Origin: Chitinophagaceae bacterium | Lineage (GTDB): Bacteria > Bacteroidota > Bacteroidia > Chitinophagales > Chitinophagaceae | Assembly (NCBI GenBank): GCA_947452875.1 | Contig: CANGEZ010000146.1 | Span: forward strand, 1-5,833 | DNA: 5,833 nucleotides | Direction of reading: 5' to 3' | Part shown: in pieces, positions 1-5,798 of the stretch | Layout: every line of letters begins with the position of its first letter | Position numbering within the stretch: position 1 is the stretch's first letter | Made by a program: the position numbers and the translations under genes | The notes under the pieces: model-generated | What the model was told of the DNA's origin: nothing | The model's input: only the letters and a program-made list of their open reading frames with translations | Databases searched by the model: none

Positions 1-162
1 CGCACCGGAAAAGAGTTTTACACCGACAAGCCTGTTCGCATCAGAACCAAAACCGAAGTGATTAGTGGTAAAGGGATGGAAGCCAGTCAGGATTTTAGGA
101 ACTGGCGTATACTCGAATCCGTTGGAACGATTAGTGTGCCGGCGGCGAAGTTTCCGGGGTAG
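1..162 (+). CDS. lptC: LptC-like LPS export protein, C-terminal fragment (5' end outside window)
   Basis: Frame 1 is open from the first base to a TAG at 160-162 and gives the last 53 residues of a protein. The visible part has the phrase FYTDKPVRI, then KTEVISGKGMEASQDFRNW, then a short tail ending in VPAAKFPG. This resembles the end of Bacteroidota LptC proteins, where a 'TDKPV.I.T...V..G.G.EA.QDF..W.I' beta-strand pattern closes the periplasmic beta-jellyroll domain. LptC is a membrane-anchored periplasmic component of the LPS transport bridge, passing LPS from the LptBFG ABC transporter to LptA. The N-terminal membrane anchor and most of the fold lie outside the window, so the call rests on C-terminal resemblance from memory. 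Another OstA/LptA-like beta-jellyroll protein is the main alternative. The stop is four bases before an inverted-repeat element. Confidence 0.68.
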   Translation, partial: RTGKEFYTDKPVRIRTKTEVISGKGMEASQDFRNWRILESVGTISVPAAKFPG

Positions 163-165
163 GAG

Positions 166-279
166 TTTACCGCGGAGAAGAAGAGGGAAAGAGTTTGCGC
201 AGCGTTTATTATAATAATGAGCTTTAATCTTTCAATTACCTCTGCGTAACCTCAATATACTCAGCGACACCGCGGTAAA
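166..279. repeat. ACCGCGG inverted-repeat element, copy 1
   Basis: The element is bounded by a perfect 10-base inverted repeat, TTTACCGCGG (166-175) and CCGCGGTAAA (270-279). Similarity continues inward: the left arm carries GAGTTTGCGCAGCG and the right arm, read on the minus strand, carries GAGGTTACGCAGAGG about the same distance from the tip. The centre is AT-rich and includes a perfect 12-base palindrome, TTATTATAATAA (206-217). No ORF lies inside. A second copy with the same arm design is at 3855-4084. It occupies most of the 192-base spacer between the lptC-like gene and the ArsC-like gene. It looks like a small non-coding mobile or palindromic repeat; how it spreads cannot be read from here. 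Confidence 0.7.
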
Positions 280-354
280 AAAAACCAATTACCAATTCCT
301 ATTAACTCTAACTTCGTAATAGTAATAGTTAAAACAAAACTCCCTGAATTTAAT

Positions 355-711
355 ATGGCTAATGTAACCATCTACGGCATTCCCAACTGTGATTCCATAA
401 AGAAAACAATCGACTGGTGCAACAAACATAAGATTGCATTCGAGTTTCATAATTACAAGAAAGAAGGCATTAAAGAAGCTACATTAAAATCATGGTGTGA
501 ACAGGTTGGATGGGAAGTTTTGCTCAATAAAAAAGGAACTACCTGGAAGAAAGTGGCTGATGAATTTGCTGATAAAAAGATGACAGAAAAAATAGCCATC
601 AAGCTAATGCTCGAACACAACAGCATGATCAAAAGACCTGTCATTGAAACGGTGAAACAAATCATTGTTGGATTCGATGAAAAAGTATTACTTGCTGCTT
701 TAAAGAAATAA
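355..711 (+). CDS. ArsC/Spx/YffB-family thioredoxin-fold protein
   Basis: This 118-residue protein has the length and pattern of the ArsC/Spx family and most resembles E. coli YffB. An N-terminal beta strand (VTIYGIPNC, residues 4-12) leads to the active-site-like Cys12 in NCDSIKK. Position 15 is Ile, so the CxxC pair of Spx or glutaredoxins is absent. Further family marks are the GWEVLLNKKGTTWKK segment (52-66) and KRP (93-95), the region that in ArsC carries the oxyanion-binding arginine. Other cysteines are Cys22 and Cys48. Family members include arsenate reductases, RNA-polymerase-binding Spx and YffB-type proteins of uncertain, possibly glutathione-linked, reductase function; no ars genes lie nearby, so arsenate reduction is not assumed. 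The ATG at 355 is favoured because strand beta-1 begins immediately. No Shine-Dalgarno site is seen. A weak -7-like TAACTTCG lies at 309-316. The next gene starts two bases after the stop, which suggests co-transcription. Confidence 0.88.
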   Translation: MANVTIYGIPNCDSIKKTIDWCNKHKIAFEFHNYKKEGIKEATLKSWCEQVGWEVLLNKKGTTWKKVADEFADKKMTEKIAIKLMLEHNSMIKRPVIETVKQIIVGFDEKVLLAALKK

Positions 712-713
712 CC

Positions 714-1538
714 ATGTCTTTCAAAAACAGAACAGCATTCATTTCCGGAGCCTCACGTGGTATTGGTAAAGCCATTGCTTTAAGATTAGCCAAAGAAGGC
801 GCCAATATTATTATTGCAGCAAAATCTATCACCGAAAATCCTAAGCTTGGCGGAACCATTTACACGGCAGCAAAAGAAATTGAAGATGCAGGTGGTAAAG
901 CATTTGCGGTTGCCTGTGATATTAGAGATGAACAACAAATTATAAATGCTGTTGAGCAAGGTGCGAATCATTTTGGAGGAATAGACTTTCTGATTAATAA
1001 TGCTTCAGCTATCGCTTTAATCAATACAGAACAAATCACTTCAAAGCAATTTGATTTGATGAATGATATCAACGTTAGAGGAACATTTCTGGTTTCGAAA
1101 GCATGTATTCCATATTTAAAAAAATCTGATAACGGACATATCATTACATTATCACCGCCATTGAATATGGATGAAAAATGGTTTCATAACCATACCGCAT
1201 ACACGATTAGCAAATACAGTATGAGCATGATTGCATTTGGATTGGCGGCTGAATTAAAAAAAGACAGCATCGCTTCAAATACTTTGTGGCCTAAAACTAC
1301 CATTGCCACTGCGGCTGTTCAAAATCTTTTAGGTGGAGAGGCATTAATCAACATGAGCCGAAAGCCTGAAATCATGGCTGATGCTGCGTTTCATATCCTT
1401 TCAAAAAATGCAGCGACATTCACCGGACATAATTTAATTGACGAAGAGGTATTAAGAGAAGCAGGTGAAACTGATTTTGAAAAATATGCGGTGGTGAAGG
1501 GAGGGAAATTGTTTGGAGATTTGTTTTTGGCGCCCTAA
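714..1538 (+). CDS. SDR-family oxidoreductase, HSDL2-like
   Basis: A 274-residue NAD(P)-dependent short-chain dehydrogenase with a complete classical core: cofactor-binding loop SGASRGIG (11-18), acidic loop CDIRD (68-72), NNAS (95-98), Asn120 in NVRG, Ser147 in LSPP, and Tyr163/Lys167 in YTISK. The SPPLNM..KWF.NH.AYT segment, the LWPKT motif (191-195), the RKPEIMADAA stretch and the C-terminal IDEEVLREAG..DFEKYAV tail match the SDR domain of human HSDL2. The SCP2 lipid-binding domain of vertebrate HSDL2 is absent. The substrate is unknown; a role in fatty-acid or other hydroxyacyl/alcohol oxidation is only suggested by the family. It follows the ArsC-like gene with a two-base gap, so translation may be coupled. 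The TAA stop (1536-1538) is the first triplet of the inverted-repeat element downstream, so the last few residues (FLAP) may have been altered by the repeat. Confidence 0.92.
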   Translation: MSFKNRTAFISGASRGIGKAIALRLAKEGANIIIAAKSITENPKLGGTIYTAAKEIEDAGGKAFAVACDIRDEQQIINAVEQGANHFGGIDFLINNASAIALINTEQITSKQFDLMNDINVRGTFLVSKACIPYLKKSDNGHIITLSPPLNMDEKWFHNHTAYTISKYSMSMIAFGLAAELKKDSIASNTLWPKTTIATAAVQNLLGGEALINMSRKPEIMADAAFHILSKNAATFTGHNLIDEEVLREAGETDFEKYAVVKGGKLFGDLFLAP

Positions 1539-1704
1539 TGCCCCCTAAATCCCCCAAAGGGGGACTTTGATTGCGCTTTGCTGGGCATCCCGAACAAAAA
1601 ATAATCCTAGTTAGTGTAAATAAAATTGACTTAGATAAAATAGGTATAACATCCAAAATAAAACATAATCAAAGTCCCCCCTTCGGGGGATTTAGGGGGC
1701 ATTA
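1536..1704. repeat. C5/G5 paired inverted repeat (BIME-like) between convergent genes
   Basis: Two arms of about 36-37 bases face each other: 1536-1572, starting TAATGCCCCCTAAATCCCCC, and 1667-1704, which reads almost the same on the minus strand. They differ only by a short change in the hairpin loop (CAAAG against CGAAGG). Each arm also contains its own hairpin: CCCCC-AAA-GGGGG on the left (about 1551-1563) and CCCCC-TTC-GGGGG on the right (1677-1689), where a C(TTCG)G tetraloop is possible. The 94-base linker is AT-rich, has no ORF, and includes GGGCATCCC. TAA at the outer tip of each arm is the stop codon of the adjoining gene. A half copy lies at 5799-5833. The layout, two inverted palindromic units around a linker, is like BIMEs built from REP sequences; no GTAG-type tetranucleotide was noticed. 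Confidence 0.8.
1541..1700. terminator. Possible bidirectional transcription terminator formed by the C5/G5 repeat
   Basis: The region lies between two convergent stop codons and encodes strong G/C stem-loops in both directions, plus a long-range stem of about 36 base pairs if both arms pair. RNA read from the SDR gene meets CCCCC-AAA-GGGGG almost at once, and RNA from the peptidase gene meets CCCCC-GAA-GGGGG. Neither hairpin is followed by a clean run of T's, so the intrinsic-terminator call is weak. Transcript-end protection is an equally plausible effect. Confidence 0.4.
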
Positions 1705-3837
1705 TTTCAGCATCTCCTTCGGCACTTCCTTCTCCAACAAATACCTGTAAATAAATCTCGTTTTTAAATTCTGAAAATGCAAACCTTTATTACCTGGCCA
1801 GCCATGACGGCCGCCGCTGTAGGTCATGAATTCAAAATCTTTTTTTAGGTCTTGTAATTTGCTGGTCAACTGAATACTGTTTTGCATGTGCACGTTTTCA
1901 TCTACAATACCATGAACGATTTGCAACATGCCTTTGTATTTATCAACGTAATTCAGAACATTACTTGTTTTATAACCTTCCGGATTATCTTGTGGTGTAC
2001 CCATGTATCTTTCTGTGTAATGCGAATCGTATAAAGTCCAGTCGATAACACTTCCGCCCGCCATGCCATGAGTAAATACATCAGCACCATAGGTTAATGC
2101 ATAACAACTCATATAACCACCATAACTAAAACCTGTAATACAAATCTTAGAAGGATCAGCCTGAGCATTTGCAATTAACCATTTCACCATAGTAGAATAA
2201 TCTTTCATTTCCCAATAACCGAGATTGTGGTACATATAGTTTACGCCTTCTTTTCCAAAATGCCCGCTGGCTCTGTGATCCATGGCCACTTGAATTAAAC
2301 CTTCTTTGGCATACCATTGCTGCGTTCCGGTTAAAGACCATGTATCCATTACTGTTCCTGCATTCGGACCACCGTAAATAGAAATCAGGACAGGATATTT
2401 TTTTCCAGGAACCATATTCAATGGCCATGTTATTTTCATGGGTAAGCTATACAAACTATCGTCGCTCATTACACGAAGTAATTCTGTTTTGGCGATTTCT
2501 GTTTTTTCCAACTCCTCTCCTTTACTATCACCAAGTTCTTTGATGATTTTTCCTTTGTTTGAAACCAAAGTCATTTTCGAAGGCGAAGTTGAATTGCTAT
2601 ATGTTGTTACGAAATAAGTTGCTGATGGAGAAAGATTGATTGAAGTATGATTAAATTCTCCAAATGTGAGACGCTGTAATTTTTTTCCATTAAAATTTAT
2701 ACTATAAAAATCTTTACGTGCTGTATTTTCTTTTCTGGCGGTGAAATAAATAACGCTGTTTTTTTCATCAATATAATTGATATCCGTAACTGTATATTTT
2801 CCCGAAGTGATAGGATTGACAAGCTTTCCACTCATGTCGTAATAATACAAATGATCGTAACCACTGGCATCACTTCTGTAAATAAAGCCTTTCCCATTTT
2901 GAAGAAAACTAATTCTTCTGCCTTCATCATCCAAACTCACCCATGTTTTTTGCTCTTCTGTAAGGAAAGAATTTTTCATTCCTGTTGCAGGATTCACTTC
3001 CCAAATTTTCAATTGGTTTTGTTTGCGATTCATCCATTGTACCAGCAAAGTTTTACCATCGGGCTTCCAGTAAGGCAAACCGAAATACTGGTCATCATGT
3101 TCATTGAAATCAGCCCAAACAATATTTCCACCATCAGCAGCAACCATACCCACTTTCACTTCAGGATTTGCATCTCCCACTTTTGGATAACGAATCACAT
3201 CTACATATCCATGTTGTCCTGGTGCATCAGTAAGTGTGTATGTAGGAACTTTAGAATCATCAGCTCTGAAGAACGCAATATGTTTACTATCCGGGCTCCA
3301 CCAAAATGAACGATACTGTGATGATCTTCCCAAAATTTCCTCCATATATACCCAACTTGCATAACCATTCAATATTACATCACTACCATCTGTAGTTATT
3401 CTGTTTTCTTTTTTAGTTGAAATCTCCAGACTGTATAAATCATTGTTTTTTGTGTAAGCGACATATTTATTATCCGGACTCATAGTCGGATTGATTTCTT
3501 TAGCGTCATCAAAAGTAAGCTGGATGTTTTCTCCATTTAATTTGATAAACAAATCATTGCCTTTGATAAATGCATCATTAGGCATTGTGATTTTTGGGGC
3601 TTCAAATCCCTGAATAGGCGCTTCTTCTTTTCCTGTTTTGGCATCAACAATCAATTTGTTGCCGTTTTTTGTCATCATGAATTTTGTATCATCCAACCAA
3701 GTGATGGATTGAGGCAAAGGATTTTGAATGCCTTTGAAATTGTTTTTGAAATACTGATCGTTGGTGAGAGGTTTCTTTTGTGAGAAAGCGGTGAATGCAA
3801 TGATGGTGAAAATTGCAGTGAGTAATTGTTTATGCAT
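1702..3837 (-). CDS. Secreted dipeptidyl-peptidase IV (S9 family serine peptidase)
   Basis: A 711-residue prolyl-oligopeptidase-family exopeptidase. Residues 1-19 form a signal peptide (MHKQLL, then a hydrophobic core, AFS|Q cleavage), with no lipobox cysteine, so a periplasmic or exported location is expected. An eight-bladed beta-propeller (DPPIV_N-type, roughly 85-430) follows, with the double-glutamate motif YMEE (Glu166-Glu167) that in DPP IV grips the free N-terminus of the peptide. The C-terminal alpha/beta-hydrolase domain (about 480-705) contains the catalytic triad: Ser571 in GFSYGG, Asp646 in GIVDEN and His678 in GGRHGW. The DHRASGHFGKEG segment (520-531) is typical of DPP IV homologues. 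Such enzymes release Xaa-Pro or Xaa-Ala dipeptides, and some Bacteroidota relatives release tripeptides, so the exact specificity is inferred. The gene runs in the same direction as lysS, 274 bases downstream, and an ACCGCGG element fills that gap. No clean TAnnTTTG promoter was found upstream. Its TAA stop (1702-1704) lies in the C5/G5 repeat. Confidence 0.95.
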   Translation of the reverse strand: MHKQLLTAIFTIIAFTAFSQKKPLTNDQYFKNNFKGIQNPLPQSITWLDDTKFMMTKNGNKLIVDAKTGKEEAPIQGFEAPKITMPNDAFIKGNDLFIKLNGENIQLTFDDAKEINPTMSPDNKYVAYTKNNDLYSLEISTKKENRITTDGSDVILNGYASWVYMEEILGRSSQYRSFWWSPDSKHIAFFRADDSKVPTYTLTDAPGQHGYVDVIRYPKVGDANPEVKVGMVAADGGNIVWADFNEHDDQYFGLPYWKPDGKTLLVQWMNRKQNQLKIWEVNPATGMKNSFLTEEQKTWVSLDDEGRRISFLQNGKGFIYRSDASGYDHLYYYDMSGKLVNPITSGKYTVTDINYIDEKNSVIYFTARKENTARKDFYSINFNGKKLQRLTFGEFNHTSINLSPSATYFVTTYSNSTSPSKMTLVSNKGKIIKELGDSKGEELEKTEIAKTELLRVMSDDSLYSLPMKITWPLNMVPGKKYPVLISIYGGPNAGTVMDTWSLTGTQQWYAKEGLIQVAMDHRASGHFGKEGVNYMYHNLGYWEMKDYSTMVKWLIANAQADPSKICITGFSYGGYMSCYALTYGADVFTHGMAGGSVIDWTLYDSHYTERYMGTPQDNPEGYKTSNVLNYVDKYKGMLQIVHGIVDENVHMQNSIQLTSKLQDLKKDFEFMTYSGGRHGWPGNKGLHFQNLKTRFIYRYLLEKEVPKEMLK

Positions 3838-3854
3838 AAGAGATTATTTTTGTT

Positions 3855-4084
3855 TTTTACCGCGGAGAACATGAGTTAATTGAGTTTCCGCAGAGATTTT
3901 TTATTATTTATGTTGCCACAAAGGCGCTAAGGCACTAGGTTTCAAGAAGGGTTAATAATTATATAAAAACGCAACGTCCCTTGCAGGAGACATTGCTGAG
4001 AAGCAAGTTTCCAATCACAAATTCCTAATCCCAACTATCGTCCCTCTGCGTAAACTCATTTCCTCTATTCTCCGCGGTGAAAAA
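3855..4084. repeat. ACCGCGG inverted-repeat element, copy 2 (composite)
   Basis: The left arm (3855-3895) has ACCGCGGAGAA at its tip and TGAGTTTCCGCAGAG at its inner end. The right arm (4044-4084), read on the minus strand, has the same ACCGCGGAGAA and TGAGTTTACGCAGAG, with a two-base length difference between the two blocks. The arm design matches the copy at 166-279, but this copy is about twice as long (230 against 114 bases) because the middle holds other material, including a CCACAAAGG-type array at 3912-3939. Text just inside the right arm (AAATTCCTAATCCCAAC, 4019-4035) resembles CAATTCCTATTAACTC just outside the right arm of copy 1. The element takes up 230 of the 274 bases between lysS and the peptidase gene, and its left tip is 18 bases from the peptidase start codon. 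Confidence 0.72.
3912..3939. repeat. CCACAAAGG / CGCTAAGG / CACTAGG periodic repeat
   Basis: Three degenerate units spaced 8-9 bases apart (CCACAAAGG, CGCTAAGG, CACTAGG) sit inside the longer ACCGCGG element. The motif recalls the 'CCACAAAGGCACTAAGG' intergenic repeats found in many environmental bacterial genomes; this likeness is from memory. It is too short to be a CRISPR array, has no spacers and codes for nothing recognisable. Confidence 0.5.
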
Positions 4085-4119
4085 TTATCAAATTAGCACA
4101 TCACCAAATCATCAAATAT
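4085..4119. repeat. AT-rich ATCAAAT/CACATCACC repeat-like stretch at the lysS 3' end
   Basis: Near-repeats of ATCAAAT (4088-4094 and 4111-4117), plus CACATCACC (4097-4105) and AAATCATC (4106-4113), follow one another at spacings of roughly 8-10 bases. The stretch begins where the ACCGCGG element ends and overlaps the lysS stop codon (4112-4114) and its last codons. It could be a degenerate dispersed repeat or simply low-complexity AT-rich sequence, so the call is weak. Confidence 0.3.
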
Positions 4120-5635
4120 TAACCTCCGGTCTCATCATCGGAAAGAACAACACATCCTGAATACTATGCTGATTTGTCAGCAACATACAGATTCTGTCGA
4201 TACCGAAACCAATTCCACTTGTAGGTGGCATACCGTATTCAAGAGCACGCAAGAAATCGTGATCAATAAACATCGCTTCGTCATCGCCTCTTTCCATTAA
4301 TTTTACCTGCTCTTCAAAACGCTCTCTTTGTTCAATGGGATCATTCAATTCACTGTAGGCGTTGGCAATTTCTTTACCGTTTATCATCAGCTCAAAACGC
4401 TCTACCAGTCCGGGTTTGCTGCGATGCTTTTTGGTTAGAGGACTCATCTCCACCGGATAGTCGGTAATGAAAGTTGGTTGTATATAATGAGCTTCGCATT
4501 TTTCGCCGAAGATTTCATCGATTAATTTTCCTTTACCCCATTTCACATCAGCGTGTATGCCTAACTGTTGGCAAACACCTCTGATACCTTCTTCATCCAT
4601 ACTGCTGATATCGAAGCCTGTATGTTCTTTTATGGCATCAAACATTGTCACTCTTCTGAAAGGAGATTTGAAGCTTATTTCTTTATCTCCCACCAAGCAT
4701 GATGAAGTTCCATTTACGGCAATTGCTGCTTTTTCCAACATTTGCTCTGTGGTATCCATCATCCATTCGTAATCTTTATAAGCCACATAAAATTCCAATA
4801 TAGTAAATTCAGGGTTGTGTGTTCTGTCCATGCCTTCATTTCTGAAATTACGACTGAATTCATACACCCATTCAAAACCGCCGACAATCAATCTTTTCAA
4901 ATACAATTCGTTCGCAATACGCATATACATCGGTACATCCAATGCATTATGATGGGTGGTAAAAGGACGTGCCGCAGCACCGCCGGGAATACTTTGTAAT
5001 ACAGGAGTATCTACTTCCAAGGCACCACGTTCATTCAAAAATTCACGAATGGCATTTACAAATTTTGTTCTTTTTACAAAAACTTCTTTCACACCTGGAT
5101 TTACAATCAAATCAGCATAACGCTGCCTGTATCTGAATTCCGGATCAGTAACTTCATCGAATGCCTCACCATCTTTCTCCTTTACAATAGGCAATGGACG
5201 CAATGATTTGCTTAAAATGGTAAATTCTTTTACGTGTACAGAAGTCTCGCCTGTTTTGGTAGTAAAGACATATCCTTTAATACCCACAAAATCACCGATA
5301 TCAATCAACTTTTTCCAAACGTTTTGGAAAAGGGATTTATCATCATCCGGACAAATATCATCCTGCTTGATATAAAATTGAATTTTGCCAGTACCATCTT
5401 GCATTACGGCGAAATTGGCTTTGCCCATATCACGAACGCTCATGATTCTTCCTGCCAGACAAACATCTGCGAAATCAGCTTTATTCTCCTCGCCTTTATA
5501 ATGAGTCTTTATATATTCTGCGCTGGAATTGACTGGATATAACGCAGCAGGATAAGGATCGATACCTAATTTTTCCAATTCTGCTTTTTTCTCTCTTCTA
5601 ATAATTTCTTGTTCGGATAAATGCTGTGAGCTCAT
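4112..5635 (-). CDS. lysS: Lysyl-tRNA synthetase, class II
   Basis: This 507-residue protein is a full-length class II LysRS, which charges tRNA-Lys with lysine using ATP in the cytoplasm. The N-terminal helix (LSEQEIIRREKKAELEKLGIDPYP) leads into an OB-fold anticodon-binding domain (about 56-140), with LAGRIMSVRDMGKANFAVMQDGTGKIQFY at its start. The catalytic domain shows motif 1 (FLNERGALEVDTPVL, 199-213), motif 2 (FEWVYEFSRNFRNEGMDRTHNPEFT, 254-278, with Arg262 and Arg265 in the ATP-binding loop) and motif 3 (GIGFGIDR, 474-481, with the conserved Arg481). The Lys-recognition stretch GGAAARPF (218-225) is also present. The ATG at 5633-5635 is preceded by a very AT-rich leader and a good Bacteroidota promoter. 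The stop is TGA, followed directly by a second in-frame TGA. The neighbouring peptidase gene has the same orientation, but the wide gap does not prove an operon. Confidence 0.98.
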   Translation of the reverse strand: MSSQHLSEQEIIRREKKAELEKLGIDPYPAALYPVNSSAEYIKTHYKGEENKADFADVCLAGRIMSVRDMGKANFAVMQDGTGKIQFYIKQDDICPDDDKSLFQNVWKKLIDIGDFVGIKGYVFTTKTGETSVHVKEFTILSKSLRPLPIVKEKDGEAFDEVTDPEFRYRQRYADLIVNPGVKEVFVKRTKFVNAIREFLNERGALEVDTPVLQSIPGGAAARPFTTHHNALDVPMYMRIANELYLKRLIVGGFEWVYEFSRNFRNEGMDRTHNPEFTILEFYVAYKDYEWMMDTTEQMLEKAAIAVNGTSSCLVGDKEISFKSPFRRVTMFDAIKEHTGFDISSMDEEGIRGVCQQLGIHADVKWGKGKLIDEIFGEKCEAHYIQPTFITDYPVEMSPLTKKHRSKPGLVERFELMINGKEIANAYSELNDPIEQRERFEEQVKLMERGDDEAMFIDHDFLRALEYGMPPTSGIGFGIDRICMLLTNQHSIQDVLFFPMMRPEVNI

Positions 5636-5665
5636 ATATTATTTGATATAATTTTTTTGGGAACA

Positions 5666-5697
5666 CAAAGGTAATTGATGTGAGGCGGTTTTTAAAA
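5666..5697 (-). promoter_or_regulatory. Bacteroidota-type promoter of lysS
   Basis: Read on the minus strand, TACCTTTG (5673 down to 5666) fits the TAnnTTTG -7 consensus of the Bacteroidota primary sigma factor exactly. TTTT (5697 down to 5694) is 20 bases upstream, one mismatch from the -33 TTTG element. This places transcription start near 5659, with a leader of about 24 bases before the ATG. That is too short for a T-box or riboswitch. Confidence 0.7.
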
Positions 5698-5724
5698 TGT
5701 GAGATTTGCTGGATGCTTAGAAAA

Positions 5725-5789
5725 GTTCAATACGTTTAAAAAGTTTAAAAGGTTGATTGAACATTTTGAACTTATTGAACCTTTTGAAC
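5725..5789. repeat. Opposed 9-base-period GTTCAA / TTGAAC arrays
   Basis: On the left, GTTCAATAC, GTTTAAAAA, GTTTAAAAG and GTT start exactly every 9 bases (5725, 5734, 5743, 5752). On the right, TTGAAC starts exactly every 9 bases (5757, 5766, 5775, 5784). The two arrays are reverse complements of one another: 5725-5747 pairs with 5758-5780 at 19 of 23 positions, leaving a 10-base loop. The left array is more degraded (C to T changes turn GTTCAA into GTTTAA). The block lies just upstream of the lysS promoter and encodes nothing recognisable. Confidence 0.75.
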
Positions 5790-5798
5790 AAAACCTAC

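Noticed and set aside
166..279. A complete insertion sequence
   Set aside because: Inverted ends are present, but the element is only 114 bases long, has no transposase ORF, and no clear target-site duplication was found.
355..711. A genuine arsenate reductase in an arsenic resistance operon
   Set aside because: There is no arsB, arsR or acr3 nearby, and the sequence is closer to YffB-type proteins than to characterised arsenate reductases.
1420..1656. A 78-codon minus-strand open frame across the SDR 3' end and the C5/G5 element
   Set aside because: It overlaps the end of a clear SDR gene and runs through the inverted repeat; its composition reflects the repeat and there is no recognisable domain.
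2851..3309. A 152-codon plus-strand open frame
   Set aside because: It lies wholly inside the DPP IV gene on the opposite strand, which has full family motifs; its translation is rich in Cys, His, Ile and Phe and resembles no known family.
5234..5542. A 102-codon plus-strand open frame
   Set aside because: It is antisense to the OB-fold part of lysS, with no family resemblance or start context of its own.
5636..5665. A T-box or other riboswitch leader for lysS
   Set aside because: The predicted leader is only about 24 bases, with no room for such a structure, and no specifier or T-box-like sequence is visible.
5725..5789. A CRISPR-like array
   Set aside because: The units are 9 bases long and continuous, without spacers, and they reverse orientation in the middle.
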